From IMG/VR virus record IMGVR_UViG_3300015360_000128, positions 1 through 32,127 of that record: a stretch of DNA of 32,127 bases, one strand, 5' to 3'. The notes beneath the pieces were generated by a model. That model saw only the letters and a program-made list of their open reading frames with translations. It had not been told where the DNA came from and made no database searches. Made by a program: the position numbers and the translations under genes. The DNA is from a virus. Positions 6,231 through 13,857 of this stretch are shown in pieces. The first letter of the stretch is position 1. Every line of letters starts with the position of its first letter.

Positions 6231-7373
6231 TTAATACTTCTCTGCTAACTGTTCTGGTGCTGTAAAACTACTCACATTAGTAAAATATGTTAAAAAATCG
6301 TTGTTACTGTTGACATAATTATATGTGTATTCAACTAGGCTTCCGTCTGTTGATCCGCCCGATATAGAAATAGACTCCAAATAGTTCTTTTTACCAAGAT
6401 TGATCACAAAATTGTTTCCGGTCGAGCCATCATTGTTATGGCAATCAAAAACTAAGCGGATTTTGCTTTCAGCAAAGTTATTTGGGCGATTTTTTATAGG
6501 ATTGTCTAGGGATTTTCTTGCCGTAAAGGTGAAAGAACAACCCACAGTAAATGGAATTTGGGCCACCGCCCAAAGATTGGCCTCAGACGAAGTGGTGGAG
6601 CCCAGCCATTTACCCTGATCTCCCTGCCTAGCATAGTCGATTCCAAGATTAACCGATACGTTAGTAAGGCCCAATACCTCGGAACCATCTACGAATGTAT
6701 TATTATCAATAACCTCTAGTAATTCGGGGGGAAAGACACTTTTTGTATTTGAAAAATTATTAGACCTAATTGTCTTAATGAATTTACTATTATTAAATCC
6801 ACCAGTATAAACTGCTAATTTATCATAAGAGCCAGTTCCTACTTCAACATTTTTCGAAGTAAATGTACTTCCTTCGGTCAAATACCCCTGAGTTTGGATA
6901 CTATAGGATAATTCAGACAATAATGATCGGCGAAATCTGAGGGACGACAGTGCCTTAGAAGCCTTCAGAATGTCCGTCTCGTGCTGGTAGAGTAACTCTA
7001 GGTCATATTCCAGTATATCGGACGAGGTGCCCGTAATAGACATTCCATGCGTTTTGGGAAGATATCCCTGACCGTATGAGGTTGGTCCTGTCGCCAAAGG
7101 GAAAAGAGAATTTTGTCCAAATACATAGTGTAGAAACGGACCCGTTATTCGGGTTGTCTCATCAGTATAATTAGACACGATACGCTCTACGGATATAGAA
7201 TTATTAGTGGGTAAGTATAAGCGGGTATTTTGAGATCGCCCCGCATCTAAAACCGGAGTAGAACTAAGATCATAATCAGACCCAACAGACTGAACCCCAT
7301 TTAAATAATAGGTGGGACCCGGTCTAGTGGGTGTTATGGTTAATCCCTGAGATCCGTAAAAAAAATTATAAAT
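6231..7373 (-). CDS. Hypothetical protein, apparently started at ATT
   Basis: The first standard start is GTG 7178 (315 residues), but it has no ribosome site and the frame stays open for over 80 codons upstream with clearly protein-like content (for example RPGPTYYLNG, VGSDYDLSSTP, NTRLYLPTNN). There is no ATG, GTG or TTG there. A strong AAGGA at 7386-7382 is followed after 8 nt by ATT 7373, giving 380 residues starting (M)YNFFYGSQGLTITPT. The protein is rich in Ser, Thr, Asn and Gly and looks beta-rich, like a virion surface or fibre-type protein, but no domain is recognised. It follows a two-helix membrane protein gene. The alternative is a sequencing or assembly error at the start codon. 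Confidence 0.65.
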   Translation of the reverse strand: MYNFFYGSQGLTITPTRPGPTYYLNGVQSVGSDYDLSSTPVLDAGRSQNTRLYLPTNNSISVERIVSNYTDETTRITGPFLHYVFGQNSLFPLATGPTSYGQGYLPKTHGMSITGTSSDILEYDLELLYQHETDILKASKALSSLRFRRSLLSELSYSIQTQGYLTEGSTFTSKNVEVGTGSYDKLAVYTGGFNNSKFIKTIRSNNFSNTKSVFPPELLEVIDNNTFVDGSEVLGLTNVSVNLGIDYARQGDQGKWLGSTTSSEANLWAVAQIPFTVGCSFTFTARKSLDNPIKNRPNNFAESKIRLVFDCHNNDGSTGNNFVINLGKKNYLESISISGGSTDGSLVEYTYNYVNSNNDFLTYFTNVSSFTAPEQLAEKY

Positions 7374-7386
7374 TAAAAAATTCCTT
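7371..7386 (-). promoter_or_regulatory. Ribosome binding site and ATT start codon
   Basis: The minus strand reads AAGGA (7386-7382), ATTTTTTA, then ATT (7373-7371). The ribosome site context is almost identical to that of the homing endonuclease gene, AAGGAATTTTTT followed by ATG at 9530. The parallel favours ATT as the real initiation codon of the gene ending at 6231. Confidence 0.5.
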
Positions 7387-7416
7387 ATAAAGACAAAATT
7401 TAAGGCATTAATTTCG

Positions 7417-7644
7417 CTAACTAGGTCTAATAACGCCCCATAAACATGAGGCTGCTAAATAACTCGCCAACAGAGCAATCCCAAAAAACCCAATATATAT
7501 AGGAAAAAGAACAATCATCCAAGGATCTGACCCACCTTCAGATAAAATAGCATACCATATTTTTACAGAAAGATATGTGAAAAAACAAAAACCAACCGCA
7601 GAGAATATACGGCTAGAAATTGTTGGTGAGTCAAGATCGTTCAT
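7417..7644 (-). CDS. Small two-helix membrane protein
   Basis: The protein has 75 residues with an ATG start at 7644. Two hydrophobic segments are visible: about residues 14-33 (FSAVGFCFFTYLSVKIWYAI) and about 43-68 (MIVLFPIYIGFFGIALLASY onwards), separated by a short polar SEGGSDP loop. This is the size and shape of phage holins and other small inner-membrane proteins, but nothing specific identifies it as one. It is encoded directly after the C-terminal RNR gene and before the unknown 6231-7373 gene. Its end overlaps the non-coding upstream part of that gene's frame. Confidence 0.65.
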   Translation of the reverse strand: MNDLDSPTISSRIFSAVGFCFFTYLSVKIWYAILSEGGSDPWMIVLFPIYIGFFGIALLASYLAASCLWGVIRPS

Positions 7645-7657
7645 ATTTTTTCTTTTG

Positions 7658-8626
7658 TCAAATCTTTGATATGGAGCATCCTTCTGGACCCGAACATGCT
7701 ACGGCGGCATATTCACTAACATCTTTATATTCTGGCTTAGTAAGAATCTTGGAGAAATCAACTTCTTTCATTTGTCTAGATACTGTCTCCCATTTATGCA
7801 AAAGGTGGGTATCCTTAAGACAATACACCATTTGGGTCAAATCTCCCTTGAAGTAATTCCGGGCGAACTTCTTGGCTCGGTCCAGCCACGATTTGCGAAG
7901 TAGGGCTTCCTCCCTAGTACCGCCAACCGGAATAGTCTTATCTTTAATGCAATCGCAGGCCTGCCAAAGGTTTTGGTTGAAATAATGGAGTCCGTCTACA
8001 ATAAGTCCGGAAGCGAATATAGCCCCTTTACCATATTTTTCCATCAATTCTTCGCAGGTAAGAACAGATGTGAATGGAGCCTGATTAAAATCCTTGTCGC
8101 CGTAGTCGGAAATAAAAGAGACTGCTGTAAAAATATCTTTATTATCCCAGATATAATTAACAACAGCTTCTTTATCATCCAATATGACTGTATTACTAAT
8201 ATTATGTGTTGTTAGAGGAGATATTCCAAGCTCTCTGTTAGTGCCGGGAATTACCCAGTGTTCTTGGGCTAATTTAATAAGCTCTAAGTGTTTAACTCCC
8301 TTCATATCCCTTTTAAATAAACCATCCTTTGGGTTTGTGACCGGAACAAATACTACATAATCGGTTTTTGAAGCAGACCAAACTGACTCTTCAATCAAAA
8401 ATGGCATATTTTTTTCAATCCACTTGGCGGTATCAGAATCTTTGTTTAGCTGCATAATTCTAAAATATCTCTCGGAATGTTCTGGGTGAATACCAGAAGC
8501 AGTGCCCAGACATACAGAATTGTGAGAAACTACACCATTAGATAATTGGTAAGAGTGAGTGTTTTCAACTTCAATGTCGCAAGTCATTTCCAAAATACTA
8601 TTCTTCGTTATTTTTTTTATCTTCAC
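7658..8626 (-). CDS. nrdJ: Class II ribonucleotide reductase, C-terminal part, fused to C-intein
   Basis: The protein has 322 residues from GTG 8626. Residues 1-36 are the C-terminal half of a split intein (CDIEVENTHSYQLS then NGVVSHN), and residues 37-322 are the C-terminal extein starting SVCLGTASGIHPEHSERY, which continues the RNR motif TTTKPSGNA of the gene at 9621-11828. The C-terminus has the Cys pair ACSGPEGC that re-reduces the active site in this family. RNR converts ribonucleotides to deoxyribonucleotides; the B12-dependent monomeric type needs no oxygen. The start lies within the last 29 nt of the homing endonuclease gene, with AAGGA about 10 nt upstream. Extein pieces sum to about 754 residues, close to the known monomeric class II enzyme (739 in Lactobacillus leichmannii). 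Confidence 0.9.
   Translation of the reverse strand: MKIKKITKNSILEMTCDIEVENTHSYQLSNGVVSHNSVCLGTASGIHPEHSERYFRIMQLNKDSDTAKWIEKNMPFLIEESVWSASKTDYVVFVPVTNPKDGLFKRDMKGVKHLELIKLAQEHWVIPGTNRELGISPLTTHNISNTVILDDKEAVVNYIWDNKDIFTAVSFISDYGDKDFNQAPFTSVLTCEELMEKYGKGAIFASGLIVDGLHYFNQNLWQACDCIKDKTIPVGGTREEALLRKSWLDRAKKFARNYFKGDLTQMVYCLKDTHLLHKWETVSRQMKEVDFSKILTKPEYKDVSEYAAVACSGPEGCSISKI
8519..8626 (-). other. C-intein half of split RNR intein
   Basis: Thirty-six codons encode intein blocks G and F: DIEVENTHSYQLSNGVVSHN, ending in the penultimate His and terminal Asn, with Ser as the +1 extein residue. All residues needed for C-terminal cleavage are present. The partner is the 109-residue half at 9624-9950. 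Confidence 0.9.
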
Positions 8627-9530
8627 TTTTTATTTTTCCTTTTATATGTATTAAAATATCAAAATTTACAGGATCTATATAAAAATTTTTAGCCCCATCA
8701 TTTACCCATATCATGCCTTCGTTTCTTGTTTTATTTTTATCTCGCCCGCCTCTAAACCTAGGATTGTTTTTTAAAAAATCTTCAAAAGATAAATTTAGCT
8801 GCTCGGATTTAGTATACTTATAAGATCTAATGTCGTCTGTATACCATTTAAAACCTTTGTTTTTTGGGCCACCCTTACGACCACGCTCTCTTTGCTTCTC
8901 TATTCTTTCCTCTTCTGATAAACCATTTTTTTCATGATAATTTTTACTAAATATTCCATTTTGGCCACCCTTTAAACATATTGCGGCCCTTAATTTAGGA
9001 TCGTAATATGCACTTACCTGTTTTTCTTTAAGTGTTTTATGCTGCCTTTTCATAACTTCCGGATCAAATATAGCTCTACCAAGCTTCTTGTTTGCGATAC
9101 CAGCAATCACGCCAGACCTTTTACTTATTTCGGATCTTTCTTCAGTAGTTAATCTAAATAATCCAGTTTTGTTTTTATAAGACAAATTGCCTTGTATAGA
9201 AGCTCTAATTCTTTGCTGTTTAGTATTTTCTTCAAACTGCTCTTCTGTTAAAACTAAATATCCCATATGCATATTCAGATAATCTTCTCTTTTTGTAGCA
9301 ATTTCTAGAAGCTGCGATTCAAATTTTATGGCATCGTATTGATTGTCAAAAACCCTAATTATCTTAAAAATAAAATCATCTTTTCCATACAATTTTATTA
9401 AATTTTTAATAGCGTTCGAAGAAGTAAAATATGTTATCCAAAAAAGTTCAGGAATACATCTTTGTTGATATTTGACACCCACATATTTTAATTGAGTTGT
9501 TTTATTTTTAACCAAATAGACATACGGCAT
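8598..9530 (-). CDS. GIY-YIG homing endonuclease, free-standing
   Basis: The protein has 310 residues with ATG 9530 and AAGGA 7 nt upstream. The N-terminal GIY-YIG nuclease domain is clear: YVYLVKNKTTQLKYVGV at residues 3-19 and further conserved blocks (FKIIRVFDNQYDAIKFE around 75-90). The C-terminal half has NUMOD3-like modules (GGQNGIFS, RGRKGGPKNKG) and a WVNDGAKNFYI motif typical of phage homing nucleases. It lies exactly between the two halves of the split RNR intein and reads in the same direction, so it probably cuts intein-less nrdJ alleles and spreads the whole fractured arrangement. Its 3' end overlaps the downstream intein half. The coding region is very AT-rich, which suggests transfer. 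Confidence 0.9.
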   Translation of the reverse strand: MPYVYLVKNKTTQLKYVGVKYQQRCIPELFWITYFTSSNAIKNLIKLYGKDDFIFKIIRVFDNQYDAIKFESQLLEIATKREDYLNMHMGYLVLTEEQFEENTKQQRIRASIQGNLSYKNKTGLFRLTTEERSEISKRSGVIAGIANKKLGRAIFDPEVMKRQHKTLKEKQVSAYYDPKLRAAICLKGGQNGIFSKNYHEKNGLSEEERIEKQRERGRKGGPKNKGFKWYTDDIRSYKYTKSEQLNLSFEDFLKNNPRFRGGRDKNKTRNEGMIWVNDGAKNFYIDPVNFDILIHIKGKIKSEDKKNNEE

Positions 9531-9555
9531 AAAAAATTCCTTAAACAGACATAGA

Positions 9556-9616
9556 AGTACTATACTACACTGTATAATACTCAGTATGCAGGTTTAATGC
9601 GTTTATGCAGGCTTAA
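9556..9616 (-). promoter_or_regulatory. Hairpin and direct repeats between RNR N-gene and homing endonuclease
   Basis: AGTACTATAC (9556-9565) and GTATAATACT (9572-9581) form a 10-bp inverted repeat with a 6-nt loop; in the minus-strand RNA one pair is G-U. Next to it are two 13-nt copies of TATGCAGG(T/C)TTAA at 9585-9597 and 9604-9616, 19 nt apart. The hairpin lies upstream of the endonuclease ribosome site and has no U-tract. Such sequences often regulate homing-nuclease translation in phages or mark an insertion boundary. Confidence 0.45.
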
Positions 9617-9620
9617 GTGA

Positions 9621-11828
9621 TTAATAAGCTATGATCTCATCGTTTTCTATTAAATCTTCCGTCCGAACCCAACCGTTCTTAGTCAAGAATTTATGATTAT
9701 CAGTAAAGCTACTTTTATACCCATCCTCAAATTCGATTTCGTAAGTTTCTGCAAAACCATTAACGTATAAAGCGGAAATTTTTTGTAATTCATTGTTCTT
9801 ATCATAAACCATTAAATCCTTTTTAATCTCCGGAAGTGAGGCCAGATCAACGGAAGGATTGTATTCTGAGTTATCCGTACAATGCTTAAATATCTCTAAT
9901 GATGACATATTACCCATACTTGTTTTTATTTTTGTGCTAAAAGTTTTGCAAGCATTTCCTGATGGTTTCGTTGTGGTTAGTCGAGCAGCTTGATTGCTTC
10001 CAAGTTTTTCAGCCAAACTCTTATTAATAATTCTTATTATTTCGACACCCTCCCTAAGCATTTTTGGGTCAAACATTTTAGGATTATTCATCCATCCCGT
10101 TATGGAAACTCCTAATAACGCCTCTCTTTTACAAATATCCTCTGAGGCTTTTGTTAAATATGGAAAAGTATTATAGGTCGATTGCAAAGTTCCTAAAATC
10201 GCCGCATCTTGACAAAGTCTAAAAAACGTCTCTTTATCTTTACATTTCTCAGCATTGATTTCGCACAAATTACAAAAATTCATTCCGAAAAGATCTTCAT
10301 TTTGATTAGTCCATTCAGAAAGTTGTTCATAGGATATACTAGAAACGTCTTCGTATGTATTAACTGGAATCATGCCAATTTCAAAACACCTTGCAACAAC
10401 AATATCCTCAACAATAATTGTCCTATGATTATTTTCTTCTAAACAATAAACATCTTCAAACCCATCAGTCTCCACACTCTTAACTGTTACCCATAACTTA
10501 TTGGTGTGTGGAGAGTAAGATAATAAAATATCTCCAGAAACTATATCCTTAGCTTCTTTAAAACCATTCCATGTAGCAATTTTGTGGTTGGGGGTTACTC
10601 TTAAAACATCTCCAAGTTCGGTGAGAATTTTTAATATCGGCTGTTTTAAACCAGTTAATCCAACTTTCTCACATTTGTTTTTAGAAATATATCCATAAAG
10701 TTTATTATCAACAGAAAAAGCCTCTTCTCCGTCAACAACTTCACCTTTAGCCCTAAGATCTTGAATTAAATAAATATCTTCCCCGAGATTCTGTTTTTCA
10801 ACAAGTTCTGCAAAAGAAAAATATCCATCAGTCGTAAGAACTCTCATTTCTTTAGTAAAGCATGGATTGAAACAATCAAATAGGGTGTTTCCAAACACAA
10901 AACCTATATCATTATCGCCGTCGTTCAGATTAACAATCTTATCAAAAAATTCTCTATCATTAGATTCTCTGGGAATTAATACGGAATTATTAGATCTGGC
11001 TCTTTGGGGGTTATCCTGCCTCCAACTTCCGGTCTTGGCCATAATCATTTCTTCATCCCTAGGGTCCACAATCATGCATAGAGCAGATCTTCTTAGGTTT
11101 CCGCTCAAGACTGCATCGGCTAAAAAACACAGCGTATCGAATGCTAAAATAGGCCTAATTACAGACCCTTCATTATCTATCCATTTTTCCCACAAGGCTT
11201 CAATTCTTTCCATTGACAACTTAAGACCATCTGGTCCGGGAGCTTTAAAAGCCCCACTAATCTTTGCCCCCTTAGATCTAATTTTAGAATAGTCAAATCG
11301 AATTTCGTATCCGGAGTATTCTGGAAATGGTTGCTTGTCAATAAAATAAGAAGAAAGCAAAACCCCACAAGCATCTGCCCAACCCTCAATAGAATCTGGA
11401 ACAACAAATGTTTTTACACCCTTCGTTCTTTTTTGAATTCTGGATAAATTGTCAACAAAAGGTTTGAGCAACGAACTACCACAACCACAACCACATAAGG
11501 AAAGATAGAAAACTTCTTGAAAACATCTATTGCGGCACAAATGGTTCACGACACAATTATAAATTTTTTCAGAATTTTTCATCAATTGTTTATGCCTAAA
11601 TTGTAAAGATCTTTGGGAGGCCAATAATTTCATTTCCCTCATAGATTCTAATGCTGAAGAAAACTCTTCCTCCAAATCTATATGTTTAAACTTCTCTCTG
11701 TGCCCCTGTATAATATCTTCACACGCTTCATCCCAAGTCTCGTATCTGTTGAATTCCGGTCTCCACTTCAAATAATCCGAGTAAAGCTTAAGATCGGACA
11801 AAAATTTCTTACCAGTTGACTTAGACAT
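9621..11828 (-). CDS. nrdJ: Class II ribonucleotide reductase, N-terminal part, with internal mini-intein and N-intein
   Basis: The protein has 735 residues with ATG 11828 and AAAGGA about 6 nt upstream. Residues 1-322 are the first RNR extein (RSLQFRHKQL region, SGNLRRSALCMIVDP, NSVLIPRESN, FNP at 320-322). An intein fills 323-480, and RNR resumes at C481 (CFEIGMIPV), the catalytic-cysteine motif. Residues 481-626 end with LTTTKPSGNA; residues 627-735 are the N-half of a split intein, and the chain then stops. The rest of the enzyme is the gene at 7658-8626. Two splicing events, one of them in trans, are needed to make a working enzyme. An intrinsic terminator precedes the gene, so it starts a new transcription unit or is read through. 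The similarity is to L. leichmannii-type monomeric class II enzymes. Confidence 0.9.
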   Translation of the reverse strand: MSKSTGKKFLSDLKLYSDYLKWRPEFNRYETWDEACEDIIQGHREKFKHIDLEEEFSSALESMREMKLLASQRSLQFRHKQLMKNSEKIYNCVVNHLCRNRCFQEVFYLSLCGCGCGSSLLKPFVDNLSRIQKRTKGVKTFVVPDSIEGWADACGVLLSSYFIDKQPFPEYSGYEIRFDYSKIRSKGAKISGAFKAPGPDGLKLSMERIEALWEKWIDNEGSVIRPILAFDTLCFLADAVLSGNLRRSALCMIVDPRDEEMIMAKTGSWRQDNPQRARSNNSVLIPRESNDREFFDKIVNLNDGDNDIGFVFGNTLFDCFNPCFTKEMRVLTTDGYFSFAELVEKQNLGEDIYLIQDLRAKGEVVDGEEAFSVDNKLYGYISKNKCEKVGLTGLKQPILKILTELGDVLRVTPNHKIATWNGFKEAKDIVSGDILLSYSPHTNKLWVTVKSVETDGFEDVYCLEENNHRTIIVEDIVVARCFEIGMIPVNTYEDVSSISYEQLSEWTNQNEDLFGMNFCNLCEINAEKCKDKETFFRLCQDAAILGTLQSTYNTFPYLTKASEDICKREALLGVSITGWMNNPKMFDPKMLREGVEIIRIINKSLAEKLGSNQAARLTTTKPSGNACKTFSTKIKTSMGNMSSLEIFKHCTDNSEYNPSVDLASLPEIKKDLMVYDKNNELQKISALYVNGFAETYEIEFEDGYKSSFTDNHKFLTKNGWVRTEDLIENDEIIAY
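9624..9950 (-). other. N-intein half of split RNR intein
   Basis: The 109 residues start at Cys (CKTFSTKIKTSMGN) and contain block B (FTDNHKFLT). They end with ENDEIIAY at a stop codon. The halves have the usual split-intein sizes of roughly 100 and 36 residues. Confidence 0.85.
10389..10862 (-). other. Mini-intein at the RNR catalytic cysteine, atypical C-terminus
   Basis: This 158-residue insert has clear N-terminal splicing blocks: Cys1 in CFTKEMRVLTTDGYFSFAEL, and the block B motif VTPNHKI with the conserved T and H. No endonuclease domain is present. The end reads VYCLEENNHRTIIVEDIVVA then R, directly followed by the catalytic Cys of RNR. The expected His-Asn ending is Ala-Arg, which should block Asn cyclisation. 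Confidence 0.8.
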
Positions 11829-11844
11829 GCTGATCCTTTAGACG

Positions 11845-11870
11845 AAAAAAGCCAACCAGAAAGATTGGCG
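11845..11870 (-). terminator. Intrinsic terminator upstream of RNR gene
   Basis: On the minus strand: GCCAATC, loop TTTCTG, GTTGGC, then TTTTTT. The stem is about 6-7 bp with a 6-T tail. It lies between the GT-sulfotransferase gene and nrdJ. A T-rich CCCTATAGTATTATAT segment just before it resembles the tail of the interspersed repeats. Confidence 0.75.
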
Positions 11871-11893
11871 TAGCAAATAAAAAATATATAATA

Positions 11894-13204
11894 CTATAGG
11901 GACGGCGTTACATTTCTACTTGGATATGGCTCACTTGGAACCGAAACCCCCAAGAACTTACACAATCCTTCCCACTCATTAGTTTCCATAACAAACAAGA
12001 CCGACCTATCTTTAAAGTATTCTTTAACTTCGGCATTGTGCTGCCTGTATTTGCTCAAAAATAGCTCGGCATCAAATCCTTTTTGCCCATATATAATCTT
12101 ATGTATAGTGTCGGTAAAAGGATCGCTCTTCCAATATATCCGCTGTGGATTATACTCAAAACTCCAGTGTTTTCTGGCAGATTCAATCCAATCGTTTTCG
12201 GGCCGAACAGTAAGAACAAATTTAGAATTAGGATAAGCCTTGTCTAATTGTTTGTAAAGTACAGGAATGGGGAGATCGCATAACGCATAATTCTTTTCTA
12301 ATACTAGAGATCGGCCCTCGGAAGTCATTTGATTCCATATGGACTTAGCCCAGTGGGCGTTTTTCCAGTGGGCCGATTTATATCCCAGCATCTCGAAAGC
12401 GTGATGTAGCGATGTGGTGGCGGTCTTATGGCACCCAATACCGAATACACGAGTTGGAACCGGACTTATATCATATTCCACGTCATTATTAAAATTTTTA
12501 GTCACAACTCCGCATCCAAAATTCCCATAGTTTACTACACGGTTTTTTGGGTCAATCCAAAAATCTTCTGCATCGGCGAAAGCCGCATCTGGATATTCCT
12601 TAAACCGCATTTTGTCGTTGTGCCTAACAGCCCTTAAATATTTTGGATCAATAGATTCTCTAACAAACCCTAGTCGCCCTAATCGGGCCACATAATCTTT
12701 GTCATCGGGCGAATAAGTGTCATATTTCTCGTCATATCCCCCAGAAAGTATGAATTGGTCCCTAGAACACACTATACGCCCCGAGATGCCTTTTGGGAGC
12801 ACTCCTTTGATCATATTGGCCCAAAGAAATACGTCCTCAGCAACAGCAAATTTGAAGTCTACGTACCTATCAAAGTCCTTCGTGGTAAAATTATCAGCAT
12901 CCAAATTAACTAGGATATCTCCCCCATTGATAATTCCGAGCCTGTGTGCCAAGTTTTTAGCGTGGGCCATTCTAAATTTGTGGTCTGCATGATACTTATA
13001 GTAAATAAGCTTACCACTGGCTATATCTTTGGCATGATCTTTACTAATTCTCTCGGCCATATCGTCGCCGCTATTATAATCGACCACCACGAATTTGGTG
13101 TTAGGCATATTATTATCTGCCAAGTTTTTAGGCAAAGTCTCAGCTAAATGCTGATAACGATTTTTACACGTTGTACAAAAAATTACACTTTTAGCTTGAT
13201 CCAT
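11894..13204 (-). CDS. Glycosyltransferase family 2 - sulfotransferase fusion
   Basis: The protein has 436 residues from ATG 13204. Residues 5-240 form a GT-A fold: SVIFCTTCKNRYQHLAETLP at the N-terminus, VVVDYNSGD (39-47), the metal-binding LDADN (D102 and D104) and GGYDEKYDTYSPDDKDY (155-171). Residues 250-436 look like a PAPS-dependent sulfotransferase: the P-loop GCHKTATTSL (256-265) binds 5'-phosphosulfate, and FVLTVRPENDWIESARKHW (329-347) fits the 3'-phosphate site. Such a protein might transfer a sugar and then sulfate it, though the acceptor is unknown. The parts are in frame with no junction problem. Another sulfotransferase lies at 22703-23380. Confidence 0.8.
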   Translation of the reverse strand: MDQAKSVIFCTTCKNRYQHLAETLPKNLADNNMPNTKFVVVDYNSGDDMAERISKDHAKDIASGKLIYYKYHADHKFRMAHAKNLAHRLGIINGGDILVNLDADNFTTKDFDRYVDFKFAVAEDVFLWANMIKGVLPKGISGRIVCSRDQFILSGGYDEKYDTYSPDDKDYVARLGRLGFVRESIDPKYLRAVRHNDKMRFKEYPDAAFADAEDFWIDPKNRVVNYGNFGCGVVTKNFNNDVEYDISPVPTRVFGIGCHKTATTSLHHAFEMLGYKSAHWKNAHWAKSIWNQMTSEGRSLVLEKNYALCDLPIPVLYKQLDKAYPNSKFVLTVRPENDWIESARKHWSFEYNPQRIYWKSDPFTDTIHKIIYGQKGFDAELFLSKYRQHNAEVKEYFKDRSVLFVMETNEWEGLCKFLGVSVPSEPYPSRNVTPSL

Positions 13205-13374
13205 TCATTAATCCTTTTTTTACGAGCAAGTCTTTTTTTACGCTTAATCCTTCTTTTTCGGCTAGGTGGAACTAAGTCCTCCTCAACACGAAATATTTTA
13301 TCAATACAGATGGCAACTATTAAAGCCGCCAAAAACAATCCGAAAACAACTAATGAGACGTTTGTAGTAATCAT
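13183..13374 (-). CDS. Small membrane-anchored basic protein
   Basis: The protein has 63 residues from ATG 13374 (MITTNVSLVVFGLFLAALIV), chosen because AGGGG lies about 8 nt upstream; the frame opens earlier at TTG 13395. A single N-terminal membrane segment (residues 7-25) is followed by a highly basic tail (PSRKRRIKRKKRLARKKRIN), so it is probably an inner-membrane protein with a cytoplasmic basic end. The end overlaps the start of the GT-sulfotransferase gene by 22 nt. Its function is unknown; it could be a holin-like or anchoring protein. Confidence 0.6.
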   Translation of the reverse strand: MITTNVSLVVFGLFLAALIVAICIDKIFRVEEDLVPPSRKRRIKRKKRLARKKRINEWIKLKV

Positions 13375-13384
13375 GATTAAACCC

Positions 13385-13564
13385 CTACGTATCAACCTGT
13401 GCTATTTTTTTATTGTTAAATTCTTTATTTACAGAATCTTTACTTGGGTACATGTGACCATTCTCACAAATATCGTTACCATTTACACATATTTCCCTGA
13501 TAGAAACCCTAGCGTTACATATCGGGCAAAATCCGTAAACTTCAGAATTGGCGTTGGTTTTCAT
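13385..13564 (-). CDS. Small zinc-ribbon-like protein (59 aa)
   Basis: The frame runs from ATG 13564 to TAG 13385. The protein starts MKTNANSEVYGFCPICNARV and has CPIC (13-16), further Cys at 26 and 33, and a CENGHMY segment, enough for one zinc site. The ATG overlaps the previous gene's stop (ATGA), and the TAGGGG at its end provides the ribosome site of the next gene. Tight coupling at both ends supports it. No family is recognised. Confidence 0.7.
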   Translation of the reverse strand: MKTNANSEVYGFCPICNARVSIREICVNGNDICENGHMYPSKDSVNKEFNNKKIAQVDT

Positions 13565-13857
13565 AGTTTTAATCCAAATATCTCGTTTTTAAATTCTCTT
13601 AGCCATTCGACATCATTTTCTTGTTGAGTGACCCAGTTAATTCTCTTTTTCCAGCTATAATAATGTAGATACTGGACTGTGCCCGCATAAAATATAGTTT
13701 TTCCAATCATACGAACATCATTTTCTTTAATGCCACATTCATAACTTTCTACCACAGACCCAAGGCCACCACCCCAAGTATATTCAATACCATCGATGGT
13801 AGCCTTTAAATCGGTCGCAAAAATTTTGGTGGTATATAACTTATAAATAGGGTTCAT
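13561..13857 (-). CDS. Hypothetical protein
   Basis: The protein has 98 residues with an ATG start at 13857 overlapping the end of the previous gene by 4 nt. It seems beta-rich in the N-terminal half (KLYTTKIFATDLKATIDGIE, then YTWGGGLGSVVESYECG) and has an aromatic C-terminal part (VQYLHYYSWKKRINWV). No motif or family is recognised. It forms part of a run of overlapping small genes between the PAS gene and the GT-sulfotransferase. Confidence 0.65.
   Translation of the reverse strand: MNPIYKLYTTKIFATDLKATIDGIEYTWGGGLGSVVESYECGIKENDVRMIGKTIFYAGTVQYLHYYSWKKRINWVTQQENDVEWLREFKNEIFGLKL

Noticed and set aside
6231-7178. GTG 7178 as the start of the 6231 gene
   Set aside because: No ribosome site; the upstream part is open and protein-like with a strong ribosome site further up.
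7354-7366. Frameshift at the run of eight T as an alternative to an ATT start
   Set aside because: Neither other frame offers a suitable ATG nearby, so a shift there would not repair the start.
10867-11292. 141-aa plus-strand open frame
   Set aside because: It lies wholly opposite the RNR coding sequence and has no ribosome site or family match.
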